Shown here piece after piece: positions 47,883 to 57,064 of a stretch of DNA of 64,000 nt (its first letter is position 1; each line of letters starts with the position of its first letter). Under the pieces are notes generated by a model. It did not search any database and was not told where the DNA came from. It saw only the letters and a list, made by a program, of their open reading frames with translations. Origin of the DNA: Pseudarthrobacter sp. W1I19 (lineage in GTDB: Bacteria > Actinomycetota > Actinomycetes > Actinomycetales > Micrococcaceae). The translations under genes were made by a program, and so were the position numbers. The stretch is taken from contig NZ_JAUSZR010000001.1 of NCBI RefSeq assembly GCF_030817835.1, positions 4,340,001-4,404,000 on the forward strand, read 5' to 3'.

Positions 47883-49220
47883 TTAGATGGGCAGGACGCC
47901 GAGGATGATCAGGACGCCAATGCCGAGCAGCGGCAGGGCGTAGTGGGTGAGCAGCCGGAGGAAGGTCTTGATCGGGTCCACATCCGCGATGCCGCACGCC
48001 ACATAGAGCGGGGCACCTCCGGGCGGAACCGCCGCCTCGCAGGAGGAGAAGACCAGGACGGCCACCGCTGCCGTGGTTGCCGGCACTCCGGCTGCCACCA
48101 GGGCCGCGACGCCGACCGTTCCCACAGCAGCCATGGTGGCAGTAGCGGACAGGGGCGCGGCGACAGCGATGACAATCAGCCCGACCAGGATGGCCAGGAT
48201 CCACACCGGCAGGTTCATCCCGTTGAGCAGCTCCGTCATTTGCTTCGGCAGCCCGGTGGCGGCCAGGGCGTTGGCTCCGGCGAAGGCGAACACCACCGTG
48301 ACGCCCACAATTCCGAAACGCGGCGCCGAGTTCTGCAGCAAAGCCCACCACGCCCGCCCGCTCGTGGGAAGTTTCTTCCGGCCCAGCAGGAAGCCCGTGA
48401 TGATCAGGACCACGGGGATCCAGACGATGACGCTGACGGACTTGGACACATCTCCCCCGGTCCAGTCCGAGAGACCCGCAGCGATAGCCCCGGACGTGAT
48501 CACCAGCGGAATGGCCACCACAACAAACAGCAGCAGGGTGGGCCAGCCACGGCCAAACGCGGTCCGGACCGGCAGCCGGTGGGCCGCATCAAGCGGAGCC
48601 ATCCCGCTCTTGCGGATCAGCAGCCAGGTGACGATCAACCGGTGCAGGAAGCACCACAGGCCCCCGAACAGCAAGGGCAGGACCAGCGCGTTGATGTCCA
48701 GCAGCGGACCCACAGTAGCCGACCCCACCAGCACGAACATCGATGCGCTGAACGGAAACGTGATTCCCATGCCCGCATTACCGGCCACCAGGGTGGCCGC
48801 CGAGGGCTTGTCCAGCCGCGACTTTTCCATCCAGGGAATGGTTACCGATCCCACGGTGGCGGCAATGGCCGCCTGGTTGTGCACCACCCCGCCCAGGCCG
48901 GCCGAGGCCACGGTGGACACCCACGCCGGCCCGCCCTTGACCCCGCCAATCAGGGAGTTGAGCAGGTCGATCAGCTTGTCCAGCACACCGGTCTTGTCCA
49001 GCAGGTAGCCCATAAAGACAAAGGCCATGGTGGCGTAGACGATCTCATCGGTGATGGCCGAGTAGAACGCGTCCCAGCCGATCTGCGCCGCCGCTGCTCC
49101 GGTGAACGGAAGCACGGCCAGGAAGCCCAGGATCATGGCCTCCCCCACACTGCGCTTGAGCACAGTGGTCCACAACAGGATGACGGCAAGGTAGGCGCCG
49201 AGTGCCCAGATGCCGATCAT
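47883..49220 (-). CDS. TRAP-transporter large-permease-like protein
   Basis: A 445-residue membrane protein with about 11-12 spans of the DctM/ion-transporter superfamily. Conserved parts are FVFMGYLLDKTGVLDKLIDLL, GGVVHNQAAIAATVGSVTIPWMEK and the C-terminal PPGGAPLYVACGIADVDPIK, which is a variant of the TRAP PPVGxN motif. No periplasmic DctP gene is nearby. It is part of an operon that also encodes a complete TctABC system, so it may work without a binding protein or as a second uptake route. Confidence 0.85.
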   Translation of the reverse strand: MIGIWALGAYLAVILLWTTVLKRSVGEAMILGFLAVLPFTGAAAAQIGWDAFYSAITDEIVYATMAFVFMGYLLDKTGVLDKLIDLLNSLIGGVKGGPAWVSTVASAGLGGVVHNQAAIAATVGSVTIPWMEKSRLDKPSAATLVAGNAGMGITFPFSASMFVLVGSATVGPLLDINALVLPLLFGGLWCFLHRLIVTWLLIRKSGMAPLDAAHRLPVRTAFGRGWPTLLLFVVVAIPLVITSGAIAAGLSDWTGGDVSKSVSVIVWIPVVLIITGFLLGRKKLPTSGRAWWALLQNSAPRFGIVGVTVVFAFAGANALAATGLPKQMTELLNGMNLPVWILAILVGLIVIAVAAPLSATATMAAVGTVGVAALVAAGVPATTAAVAVLVFSSCEAAVPPGGAPLYVACGIADVDPIKTFLRLLTHYALPLLGIGVLIILGVLPI

Positions 49221-49299
49221 GTTGCTGCTCCTGACGGCGGGACGCCGGTTAGGTGGTGAGTCACGTAATACCCGTTCTTGATTCTGCCGGACACAGCTG

Positions 49300-50079
49300 T
49301 CAGCGCAAGGCCGGCTCAGTTTCCAGGGCCATGCGGGACAGGGCGGCAGCGGACGCAGTGGTCATCTCGGCGGGAACTTTAAGATCGGCGAGGTAGCTGG
49401 CCGTGTCCTGCATTTCCTTGGAGCGCCGGACGGCGTGCTTGGCCGTGCCGGTAAGGAACCGGTCAATCACTGCCTGCCCGTCACCGGCGAGCTGGCTGGC
49501 GATCTGGGCCCGGATCCATTCTTCGAGTCCGGCTGCCCGGCCTGCGGTCACGGCTTCGACCACCACGGAGGCCAGGCCCTTCATCAGGACGCTGCGCAGG
49601 AGCTTATGGGCCATGGCCGCACCGGGTTCTCCAGCTGCAATCTCGACGTCGACCCCCAGCGGACCTAGCAGGTCAGCCACCGCCTGAGCTCCAGGGCCGC
49701 TGACCATCAGCGGGGTCTTCTCCCCCAGTGCCGAGACCGGTCCAAGGATAGCGACGTCGGCGAAGTCTGCCTTGCCGGGCAGCCGGCCCAGTTCGTCCAT
49801 CACTCCGGGCGAGGACGAGGTGAAGTCCGCGTAGCAACTGCCCGCTTCCAGGACCGGAAGGCACTCCCCGGCGACGCTGCGGGCAGCGGCGGCTCCTGTC
49901 ATGACGAGGACGATGTCCGCGCCTTCACAGGCTTGCGCAGCGGTTGCTGCGCGGGTGACACCGGCGGGGGTGGTGGGCGCAACCGGGTCAAACCCGGTGA
50001 CGTTGTGGCCGGCGGCGTGGAGCGCCGCGGCGTAGGTGGCGCCGGCTTCGCCGAGGCCAATGACGGTTACCGCTGTCAT
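49300..50079 (-). CDS. 6-phosphogluconate-dehydrogenase-like NAD-binding protein (DUF1932)
   Basis: A 259-residue dehydrogenase. The Rossmann motif VTVIGLGEAGATYAAAL is at the N-terminus, an acidic residue after strand two (GFDP) suggests NAD, and the C-terminal helical part (KLLRSVLMKGLASVVVEAV) is of DUF1932 type. It may oxidise a hydroxy acid. ATG 50079 is chosen because the nucleotide-binding strand begins there. It lies 22 bp downstream of the RraA-like gene in the same operon. Confidence 0.87.
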   Translation of the reverse strand: MTAVTVIGLGEAGATYAAALHAAGHNVTGFDPVAPTTPAGVTRAATAAQACEGADIVLVMTGAAAARSVAGECLPVLEAGSCYADFTSSSPGVMDELGRLPGKADFADVAILGPVSALGEKTPLMVSGPGAQAVADLLGPLGVDVEIAAGEPGAAMAHKLLRSVLMKGLASVVVEAVTAGRAAGLEEWIRAQIASQLAGDGQAVIDRFLTGTAKHAVRRSKEMQDTASYLADLKVPAEMTTASAAALSRMALETEPALR

Positions 50080-50101
50080 GGTTCTCTCTGTCTTTCTTGC
50101 T

Positions 50102-50731
50102 TCAGGCGCGGGCTGCCACGATGGCTTGCCGGCGGTTCGTTTCATCTGCGAAGACTGCTTCGGCGGCCTCGGCCACTGCGGCTGCCTGCTCGCGGGGCAC
50201 CACCACTACGCCGTCGGAGTCGCCGATGATCACATCGCCGGGCAGGACGGGGACGCCGCCGAAGGCGAGCGCTGTGCCCAGGCGGAAGGGACCGTTCTTG
50301 TAAGGGCCGGCGGGGGAAGTAGCCCGGGCGAAGACTGGCATGCCGATCTCACCCAGCGCTTCGGCGTCGCGCGCTGCTCCGTCCAGTGCGAAGCCAGCGA
50401 TGCCAAGGTTGATGGCGCGTTCGCCGATGAGCTCGCCAAGCAGGGCGCGGGAGGCGTCCCCGCCGCCGGCCACCACAATGACGTCCCCCGGCCGGGCCTG
50501 TTCCAAGGCCTTGTGGATGCCCTGGTTGTCCCCGGGCCGCGTCCACACCGTGAAGGCAGGGCCGGCGAGAAGGGCGCCGGGCCAGATGGCCTGGATGGCG
50601 GAGTCCGCCACGCCGAGCCGGTCCATGGCATCGCCGATGTTGGCCGCCGGCAGCTTGGCGAGGCGCTCCACGACGTCCCTGTCGGGGCGGGGGAAGTCGG
50701 AGTCGATGGTGTCTATTGCTGGGGTTGTCAT
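50102..50731 (-). CDS. RraA-family protein (HMG/CHA aldolase type)
   Basis: A 209-residue protein of the RraA/4-hydroxy-4-methyl-2-oxoglutarate aldolase fold. GFALDGAARDAEALGE holds the Arg-Asp pair that binds pyruvate or oxaloacetate and the metal. PGDVIVVAGGGDASRALLGELI is conserved. True RraA regulators inhibit RNase E, whereas the operon context with tricarboxylate uptake favours an aldolase splitting a tri- or dicarboxylic acid, as at the end of gallate or protocatechuate meta-cleavage. Confidence 0.88.
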   Translation of the reverse strand: MTTPAIDTIDSDFPRPDRDVVERLAKLPAANIGDAMDRLGVADSAIQAIWPGALLAGPAFTVWTRPGDNQGIHKALEQARPGDVIVVAGGGDASRALLGELIGERAINLGIAGFALDGAARDAEALGEIGMPVFARATSPAGPYKNGPFRLGTALAFGGVPVLPGDVIIGDSDGVVVVPREQAAAVAEAAEAVFADETNRRQAIVAARA

Positions 50732-50765
50732 GATGGCTTCTTCCGTCCGGTGGGTTTCGGCAGGG

Positions 50766-51770
50766 TCAGTTGGTCTTCTGTACCAGCGGCAGGACCTTCT
50801 TGAAGTCCTCTTCCTGGCCGGCCCAGAACTGCTTGTAGTCCTCGCCGGAGAGGTAGCTGGTCTGCAGGCCGAGTGCGCTCATCTTTTCCTTGACCGTGGG
50901 GTCTTCGATGGCCGTTTTGATGGCTGCTTCGAGCTTCTTGGCCACTTCGGCCGGCAGGCCGGCGGGAGCGGAGTAGCCGCGGACCGTTCCGGCCTCGAGG
51001 TCGTAGCCTGCTTCCTTGAACGTGGGAATGTCCGGCAGCGAGGGTGCGCGCTCTGACGTCATGACGCCCAGGACGCGGGCTTTGCCCTGCTTCGTCAGGT
51101 CGGTGACGTCGCTAACGTTGGCCACCAGCACGTCCACATGCTTGCCAAGGAAAGCGGTGGTGGCTTGGGAGGCACCTTCGGAGAAGTGGACGGGAGCGAA
51201 TTCGGAGCTCGTGCTCTCCTGGATCTGGGCCAGGGCAAAGTGTTCGCCGGTCTGGAGCCCGGTGGTGCTGGCGGTCAGGGACTTGGGGTTGGCCTTGGCT
51301 GCGTCCAGGAGTTCCTTCAGTGTCTTGTAGGGGCTGTCCGGCTGCACCGCGATGACGGTGGGGTCGATGACCTGGCGGCCCAGCGGCTGGAAGCTGTCGC
51401 GGGTGTACTTGGCGCCGCGGGCGGGATCAAGGGGTGACACGACCACGGACGGGGAACCGGTGGCGCCGATGGTGTAGCCATCTGGTGCGGCGCTGGTCAG
51501 CTGGGTGTAGCCGATCTGTCCGCCGGCCCCGGGCTTGTTGATGACCTCCACGTTGGTGCCCAGTTCCTTTTCCAGGATGGGCTGGATAAGCCGGGCAGCT
51601 GTGTCCACCGCACCTCCGGAGGAGAAAGCGACGACGAGGTCGATTGTTTTGCCCTTTTTGGGGAAATCGCCTGCCGAGGCGTTGGTGGCTCCGGCGTTGG
51701 CGCCGCAGCCGGTCAGGGCAATCAGGGATGCGGCGGCCAGGGCGGTGGCGATGCGTGAACGGGTTTTCAT
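50766..51770 (-). CDS. tctC: TctC-type tricarboxylate-binding lipoprotein
   Basis: A 334-residue binding protein of the Bug/TctC family. The signal peptide ends in LIALTGCGANAG with a lipobox cysteine. Mature-protein motifs are IDLVVAFSSGGAVDTAARLI, VINKPGAGGQIGYTQL and APDGYTIG. ATG 51770 is set by AGGAG and by the signal peptide. It captures tri- or dicarboxylates for the TctA/TctB carrier encoded just upstream. The order tctB-tctA-tctC is unusual compared with tctCBA. Confidence 0.92.
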   Translation of the reverse strand: MKTRSRIATALAAASLIALTGCGANAGATNASAGDFPKKGKTIDLVVAFSSGGAVDTAARLIQPILEKELGTNVEVINKPGAGGQIGYTQLTSAAPDGYTIGATGSPSVVVSPLDPARGAKYTRDSFQPLGRQVIDPTVIAVQPDSPYKTLKELLDAAKANPKSLTASTTGLQTGEHFALAQIQESTSSEFAPVHFSEGASQATTAFLGKHVDVLVANVSDVTDLTKQGKARVLGVMTSERAPSLPDIPTFKEAGYDLEAGTVRGYSAPAGLPAEVAKKLEAAIKTAIEDPTVKEKMSALGLQTSYLSGEDYKQFWAGQEEDFKKVLPLVQKTN

Positions 51771-51840
51771 GGTTCTTCTCCTTTGAAGGTGTGCTTCGGG
51801 GTAGTGCTTGAAGGGATGCTGGGGGTGTACGGGTTTGGGT

Positions 51841-53343
51841 CTAGGTTTCGGGGTCTTCGTTGAGTGCCTTCGGCTTGCGGAGCTTGAGCAGCGGGCTGAA
51901 GACAATCAGCAGGCCCAGCCCGATCAGGACTGCGGAGATGGGGCGGCTGGTGAAGATGCTGAAGTCGCCCTGGGAAATTTCGAGGGATTCGCGCAGGGAG
52001 CGTTCCATGAGCGGGCCGAGAACCAGGGTCAGCACCATGGGTGCCAGCGGGATGTCCAGGTGCCGGAGGGCGAGGCCCAGCAGGCCGAAACCGATCATCA
52101 CGAAGACATCGAAGACGCTGAAGTTGATGGTGTAAGCGCCGATCACCATAAACAGCAGGATCAGTGCGGTAAGGATCGACGACGGGACGCGGAGGATGGA
52201 GGTCCACAGGCCTACCAGCGGAACGTTCAGCAGCAGCAGGAGCAGGTTTCCGATGAATAGGCTGGCAATGATGGCCCAGGCGATCTCGGAGTGTTCGGTG
52301 AAGAGGGTGGGACCCGGGGTGAGGCCCTGCTGGAGGAAGGCGCCCATCAGCACCGCGATGGTGGGTGATGCGGGGATGCCGAGGGTGAACAGCGGGATCA
52401 GGGCGGCGTTGGCGTGGGAGTTGTTGGCTGTTTCCGGGCCGGCGACACCTTCAATGGCGCCCTTGCCCAGCTCGTGGCGGTGGCGGGAGAACTTCTTTTC
52501 CGCACCGTAGGCCAGCAAGGAGGACACGGAGCCGGTCATGCCGGGAATCAGTCCCAGGCCGAAGCCGATACCGGTGCCGCGTGCCATGGCCGGGGCGCTC
52601 CGGCGCCATTCCCCGCGGGTGGGAAGCAGGGACCGCAGGTTCGGTGCGTGCACCGTGGGGGTGGCGGTGTCCTTGCGGTAGGAAAGGAGTTCCGAGAGGC
52701 CAAAGACACCCACGATTACGGCAACAAAGCTCACGCCGTCCAGGAGCCGGTCCATGCCGAAGGTGAAGCGCGGGGCCCCGGCAACGGGGTCGATACCCAC
52801 CATGGCGATCAGCAGGCCCAGTGCCCCGGAGATGACGGCCTTGACCATGGATTTCCCGGCGAGCGCGACGAGCAGGGAGATGCCCACCACCATCAGTGCA
52901 AAGAATTCCGGCGGCCCTACCAGCAGACCCAGTTCTCCGAGGGGCTTTGCGGCCGCCACCAGGCCGATGGTGGCTACGGTTCCGCCCACAAAGGACCCGA
53001 CGGCGGCAATGGTCAAGGCGGCGCCGGCCTTGCCGATCTTGGTCATGGCGTAGCCGTCGATGGTGGTGATCGCGGAGGCAGCTTCGCCAGGGGTGTTCAG
53101 CAGGACGCTGGTGATGGTTCCCCCGTAGGCGGTGCCGTAGAAGATGGCGCAGAGCATGATGATCGCGCCGGTCGCGTCCAGGTTCAGGGTGAGGGGAATG
53201 AGCAGCGCGACGCCGGCTACGGGGCCGATGCCGGGCAGCACGCCGATGATGGTGCCGAGCAGGCAGCCCAGGAAGGCAAAAAGCAGGTTTTGCCAGGTCA
53301 TGGCGGCCGCGAAGCCGTTCAAGAGTTCGTTGAGGGTATCCAC
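51841..53343 (-). CDS. tctA: TctA-type large membrane subunit
   Basis: A 500-residue membrane protein with about 12 spans. FLGCLLGTIIGVLPGIGPVAGVALLIP is the first half of the conserved TctA motif, AIFYGTAYGGTITSVLLNTPGEAAS follows, and GLIPGMTGSVSSLLAYGAEKKFSRH is the repeat in the second half. It moves tricarboxylates using an ion gradient. The start lies 2 nt after the tctB stop. Confidence 0.94.
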   Translation of the reverse strand: MDTLNELLNGFAAAMTWQNLLFAFLGCLLGTIIGVLPGIGPVAGVALLIPLTLNLDATGAIIMLCAIFYGTAYGGTITSVLLNTPGEAASAITTIDGYAMTKIGKAGAALTIAAVGSFVGGTVATIGLVAAAKPLGELGLLVGPPEFFALMVVGISLLVALAGKSMVKAVISGALGLLIAMVGIDPVAGAPRFTFGMDRLLDGVSFVAVIVGVFGLSELLSYRKDTATPTVHAPNLRSLLPTRGEWRRSAPAMARGTGIGFGLGLIPGMTGSVSSLLAYGAEKKFSRHRHELGKGAIEGVAGPETANNSHANAALIPLFTLGIPASPTIAVLMGAFLQQGLTPGPTLFTEHSEIAWAIIASLFIGNLLLLLLNVPLVGLWTSILRVPSSILTALILLFMVIGAYTINFSVFDVFVMIGFGLLGLALRHLDIPLAPMVLTLVLGPLMERSLRESLEISQGDFSIFTSRPISAVLIGLGLLIVFSPLLKLRKPKALNEDPET

Positions 53344-53345
53344 GT

Positions 53346-53849
53346 TCAGAGTCCGATCGTGTTCAGCAGGGGGAAAGCCGAGACGGGCAGGGACACGTTC
53401 AGTCCGTAGTTGAAGGCGTAGAACGCGCCGAAGCTGCCGGCGAGGGCTGTGATCACCGAGGACGGCCAGCCCCGGCGGCCGCGCAGCTTCAGGTGGTACA
53501 TCAGGAACAGGAACATGCCCAGCTGGAAGCCGATCAGGTCCATCACGGCCGCAAGGATTACCAGGCTGAGGACGACGGCGATGACCAGTCCGAGGTCAAC
53601 GCCTTCTGCCGTTTCGCTGGGCCGGCGGAGTTCCTGAAGCAGCCACACAACGGCCATCGCCACCAGGACGGCGCCCATTGCGAAGGGGAAGAGACCGGGG
53701 CCGGGCCCCAGGGAAGTCCAGAGGCCGAGGTCGATCGAAGTGACCAGGACGTAGGCGCCCACAGCAGCAAAGGCGCCGATGCCCGCCAACACTGACGGTG
53801 CCACTCGGACAGTGCTCTTGGGGGCGGTTGTGACTGACTTCGTTGTCAT
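53346..53849 (-). CDS. tctB: TctB-type small membrane subunit
   Basis: A 167-residue protein with four spans (GIGAFAAVGAYVLVTS, LFPFAMGAVLVAMAVVWLL, IAVVLSLVILAAVMDLIGFQLGMFLFLMY and a C-terminal one) and the GPGPGLFPFAMG motif of TctB proteins. ATG 53849 follows AAGGA. It is the first gene of the operon and is divergent from an IclR regulator. Confidence 0.9.
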   Translation of the reverse strand: MTTKSVTTAPKSTVRVAPSVLAGIGAFAAVGAYVLVTSIDLGLWTSLGPGPGLFPFAMGAVLVAMAVVWLLQELRRPSETAEGVDLGLVIAVVLSLVILAAVMDLIGFQLGMFLFLMYHLKLRGRRGWPSSVITALAGSFGAFYAFNYGLNVSLPVSAFPLLNTIGL

Positions 53850-53890
53850 GGGTTCCTTCTCCGTGCGTTGTTCCAGTCTGTGTTGCTTCA

Positions 53891-53905
53891 TTTCACAGAA
53901 TGAAA
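53891..53905. promoter_or_regulatory. IclR-type operator candidate between tctB and iclR
   Basis: TTTCACAGAATGAAA is a palindrome with 5-bp arms TTTCA and TGAAA in the 132-bp divergent gap. It lies 42 bp from the tctB start. IclR regulators commonly bind such repeats. Confidence 0.5.
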
Positions 53906-53981
53906 CTATATTGCGTACAGAGAAATAGTGACAGCCGACACATGAGCTGTCAAGCGCAAGGAACTTACATAGAATGGAAGA

Positions 53982-54785
53982 ATGACGACGACGACATCCA
54001 GCGCCCAAGGTGCGCCCGCAGAGGAAGGCCCTAAAGCCTCAAACATGCGCTCCCTCTCACGGGCCATGGAGGTCTTCGCCGAGCTGCAGCGCGCGGAGCG
54101 GCCGCAGCGGCTCAGCGACCTGGCCAGGAATTGCGGCATGAGCCTGCCCACCACCTTGCGGATCCTGCGGGTGCTGCAGGACTTTGGCATGGTGAGCCAG
54201 ACCGACAAGTCCTACCGGATAGGGCCGGCGGTCCTGCCTGCCGCCCGGAGTTTCCTTGAGAACGATCCGCTCGTGGTCGCAGCCCGGCCCATCCTTCAGC
54301 AGGTCGCATCACAGACCGGACTGACGGCGTCGCTGTATACGCGGCTGGGGTTTGAACGCATCCTCGTGGCGCGCGTGGACGGTGAGGCGCCCCTGCGCTA
54401 CGACCTTCCGCTGGGTAAGCGCCTGCCCCTCACGCTGGGTGCCGCCGGCAAGATCCTGCTCGCTTCAGCGTCCGACGACGAGCTCGAGCAGGTTGTGAGA
54501 GCGGCCGTTGCAGCGGGTCAGGATGGGGACCTGACGGCGGCGGAGTTGCGTTCCAGGCTGCCCGAACCCGACGCCGAGTATGCGTACTCTGCGGATGAGC
54601 GGGCCACGGGAGTTCTCTCCGTGGCCGTGGCTGTGCCGAACAGGACGGGGCGCCGCCCGAGCGAATCGATTTCCCTCACTAGCCCAGTGGAGGCAGCCAG
54701 CGAAGCCACGCTCAAGGCAGGCGTCCCCGAACTGCGGCGTGCGGCCAGCAGGCTTTCCGAGCTGCTCGAGGGCTCCGTCTACTAA
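53982..54785 (+). CDS. IclR-family transcriptional regulator 2
   Basis: A 267-residue regulator. The winged helix (SLSRAMEVFAELQ, LSDLARNCGMSLPTTLRILRVLQDFGMV) is followed by the IclR effector domain (VASQTGLTASLYTRLGFERILVARVDG, LTLGAAGKILLAS). It is divergent from the tctB operon and probably regulates it in response to the imported acid or a related aromatic metabolite. ATG 53982 has the sequence AGAATGGAAGA upstream. Confidence 0.92.
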   Translation: MTTTTSSAQGAPAEEGPKASNMRSLSRAMEVFAELQRAERPQRLSDLARNCGMSLPTTLRILRVLQDFGMVSQTDKSYRIGPAVLPAARSFLENDPLVVAARPILQQVASQTGLTASLYTRLGFERILVARVDGEAPLRYDLPLGKRLPLTLGAAGKILLASASDDELEQVVRAAVAAGQDGDLTAAELRSRLPEPDAEYAYSADERATGVLSVAVAVPNRTGRRPSESISLTSPVEAASEATLKAGVPELRRAASRLSELLEGSVY

Positions 54786-54861
54786 AAGCACCCGCTTAGC
54801 AGTCCTGGACGTCTTGGACGGGCTCCATGATTCGTCGACCGAAACGATCGTCTGCCGCCGC

Positions 54862-54880
54862 GAGGGCGGCAACCACCTCT
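54862..54880 (+). terminator. short hairpin after iclR 2
   Basis: TGCCGCC and GGCGGCA form a 7-bp stem with a 5-base loop about 75 bp after the iclR stop. There is no T-run. It lies between two convergent genes and could end either transcript. Confidence 0.4.
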
Positions 54881-54937
54881 GACTAGAGCCGCCCGGAACG
54901 GGAAAGGCGCAAGTCCGAGTCCTGGGTACCGTCCCCC

Positions 54938-56560
54938 CTAGAACGGCGGTGGCTCTGGCTGTTGGAGCGGAAATGGGACTTGTCTGAGGTCGGCTGCTTC
55001 GGTGGTGTAGTGCCGGCCCAGCGGTGAACGCCACTCAAGGTCCCCGGAAGGGGAAGAGTGTCTGTAACTCCACGCGCCGATGGACTTCAGCGCATGATGC
55101 CTGCGGCAAAGCATTGCCAAGTTGCCGGGGTCAGTAGTCCCGCCCTCCTGCCACTCGATGGTGTGATCGGGCTCGCAAACGGCGGCCCTACGGGTGCATC
55201 CCGGGAACCGGCAGGTCCCGTCACGGCACTGCAGATACCGGCGCAGCACCTTCGGTGGACGATATGCCCGGCGCCCCACCCCCAACGCCTGCCCGGTGGT
55301 ACCGTCCGTGAACAGCAGGTACCAAGTAGGCGCCAGGGCAGCCAAACGCCGGGCCGTAGCAGCATCAAGGGGCCCATACCCTTCCAGTTCAGCCGTTCCA
55401 AACCCAGGTTCAACCGGTACGGCATCGCCGCGGGAACCCGGGCTGCCGCCCATAACCTGTCCCACCGGGATAGTCACCACGATCTCGGGGCGGAACACCC
55501 CGGATTCCGCCCCGTCAGGGCCACCAAAAAGCTTGTCGGACGCGCCCGATTCAGGTCCACCGAAGAGGCGGTAGGCCAGCGACTCGGCGCGCAACTCCGA
55601 CAGCGTCGGCGAATCCGCAGCAGTGCCGGTCCCAGGTGCAGTGCCGGATCCCGGTGCAGTGCCGGGTTCAGCAGCAGCGCTGTGTCCAGAAGCCGAGCCG
55701 GGCCCGGGAAGGTCCCTGAGGTCCTTGAGCTCCGCGGCCCGTGCGCTGGCCAGCCGCGCATCACGATCGAGTCCGCTGTAGATCGCCATTCCGACCTCCG
55801 CGGTCAGGAACGCCGAGAGCGTGCACATCCCGTCCGGCTCAGCCCTGAACCACACACCACGCTCACGCCGGGCCGCCTCCCTGCGGGCCGCGAGGCTTTC
55901 AGGGTGAAGCTGTTCACGCAACCGCCGCAAACAGGCACGCAATTCAGCCGGTGTGCGCCTGCGGCCATGCCGCGTCCTCGTGCGCCGCAGCGCAACCGAC
56001 GCGAACCTTTCAGCCTGCCCGGCTGGGAGGGAGCGGGCCTGATCAACAATGATCCGCGCATGCGCGTCCGAAATGTCGCCCGCCTCCAGCGCTTCAAGGA
56101 CCTCCCAAAGCGGCCCCGTCAGCTCCGACGCATCACTAAGCAAGCCCGCAGCTGTGCCTTCCGAGAGGGCACAGGCAGTTGAGACTTCGGTGACAGCGAG
56201 CGCATGGGCCTCGTCCCCGCCAAAGCGTACCGGCTGGTTCTCCTGTCGCCTGGGAGCTTCTTCCGCAACAGCCTCCTCCATCCGGGCAAGCGCGCCCTGC
56301 TTCATCCCCGTAACCCAGGCGATAAGCCTGTCAGCCGACTGGACCATGCGGATGGCACCATCGGCGGTCAGGAAGGCAGGAGCCGGGAAGCTCACCGTCC
56401 CGGCCAACAGCGAATCCTCCCCGTCCGTGAACTCGACAGCCGGAACCCACGCCTCCTCGTCGTCATCGACGAACGGCCCAACCTCCACGCTGCACCCCCT
56501 CCACGGAACCAATGCCCCTCCTCCTCGGGACACTTTCAGACTACGAGTAGGGTCTGACAT
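54938..56560 (-). CDS. DUF222/13E12-family HNH endonuclease-like protein, copy 2
   Basis: A 540-residue paralogue of the protein at 9500-11254, nearly identical outside the linker. The DUF222 part is followed by CRFPGCTRRA, CEPDHTIEW and NLAMLCRRHH of the HNH fold, with all expected His/Asn/Cys residues. The linker is about 44 residues shorter, having fewer 18-bp repeats and lacking an Ala/Gly-rich segment before FGTAELEGYG. Its high identity with copy 1 implies recent duplication or gene conversion. Confidence 0.9.
   Translation of the reverse strand: MSDPTRSLKVSRGGGALVPWRGCSVEVGPFVDDDEEAWVPAVEFTDGEDSLLAGTVSFPAPAFLTADGAIRMVQSADRLIAWVTGMKQGALARMEEAVAEEAPRRQENQPVRFGGDEAHALAVTEVSTACALSEGTAAGLLSDASELTGPLWEVLEALEAGDISDAHARIIVDQARSLPAGQAERFASVALRRTRTRHGRRRTPAELRACLRRLREQLHPESLAARREAARRERGVWFRAEPDGMCTLSAFLTAEVGMAIYSGLDRDARLASARAAELKDLRDLPGPGSASGHSAAAEPGTAPGSGTAPGTGTAADSPTLSELRAESLAYRLFGGPESGASDKLFGGPDGAESGVFRPEIVVTIPVGQVMGGSPGSRGDAVPVEPGFGTAELEGYGPLDAATARRLAALAPTWYLLFTDGTTGQALGVGRRAYRPPKVLRRYLQCRDGTCRFPGCTRRAAVCEPDHTIEWQEGGTTDPGNLAMLCRRHHALKSIGAWSYRHSSPSGDLEWRSPLGRHYTTEAADLRQVPFPLQQPEPPPF
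55622..55672. repeat. 18-bp tandem repeat in the HNH linker, about 3 units
   Basis: Two full 18-bp units starting AGTGCCGG and one partial unit occur, against about five units in the paralogous gene at 10283-10369. Confidence 0.7.
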
Positions 56561-56622
56561 TTGTGTGCCCCAACCGATCCGCGCAGCATCACCGACAGGG
56601 AGTCGATCCTCACCGCACGCCG

Positions 56623-57060
56623 TCAGGAACCTGCGGCCTCCACTGGAATGATCTGAACTGCGGGCGCCTTCTCGGTCAGCGCATAGTGGAAGACCCGTCT
56701 GTCCAGGGTTTCCAGGCGGCCGCGCGCTTCAACCCTGAACCAATCATGGTCGGCTACCGCTTGCGCCCACGCGTCCGCTTCCTCCCAGTACACCTCGCCC
56801 GGCCGGCGGTCCGGGTGGAGGTGCATGGCGACCGAAATCATAAAGGGGGCTTCCTCAAGGGCGGCGCGTTGGGCGAAGCAGACAACGTCCACGCTGACCC
56901 CGTGGTTCACGCACGAAGGTTTGCGGGCCATCGCCGTGGCAGCGCCCTCCACCCCGCCTTCGCGGATCTCCTGCCAGGCCAGGGAGTACATCTGGCGCCG
57001 GAGCCGGGACAGCTCATCGGCGCAGGTCGCCTGGATCCTGCGGGTGAGTGTGCCGATCAT
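56623..57060 (-). CDS. hypothetical protein, 145 aa
   Basis: A soluble 145-residue protein with a helical N-terminus (LTRRIQATCADELSRLRRQMYSLAWQEI) and a strand-rich C-terminal half (DWFRVEARGRLETLDRRVFHYALTEKAPAVQIIPVEA). It follows the 96-aa gene by 4 nt on the same strand, so it is probably part of the flavin reductase operon. I do not recognise the family. Confidence 0.65.
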   Translation of the reverse strand: MIGTLTRRIQATCADELSRLRRQMYSLAWQEIREGGVEGAATAMARKPSCVNHGVSVDVVCFAQRAALEEAPFMISVAMHLHPDRRPGEVYWEEADAWAQAVADHDWFRVEARGRLETLDRRVFHYALTEKAPAVQIIPVEAAGS

Positions 57061-57064
57061 GCCG

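Larger units (their letters stand above)
54937..56580 (-). repeat. long direct repeat unit B (DUF222-HNH)
   Basis: It is the partner of 9499-11278 in the same orientation, about 45 kb away. The unit is about 1.64 kb against 1.78 kb for unit A because of linker deletions. Recombination between the two would remove everything between them. Confidence 0.8.

Noticed and set aside
50102..50731. RNase E inhibitor RraA
   Set aside because: The operon with organic-acid transporters and the conserved aldolase Arg-Asp pair favour an aldolase-type role.
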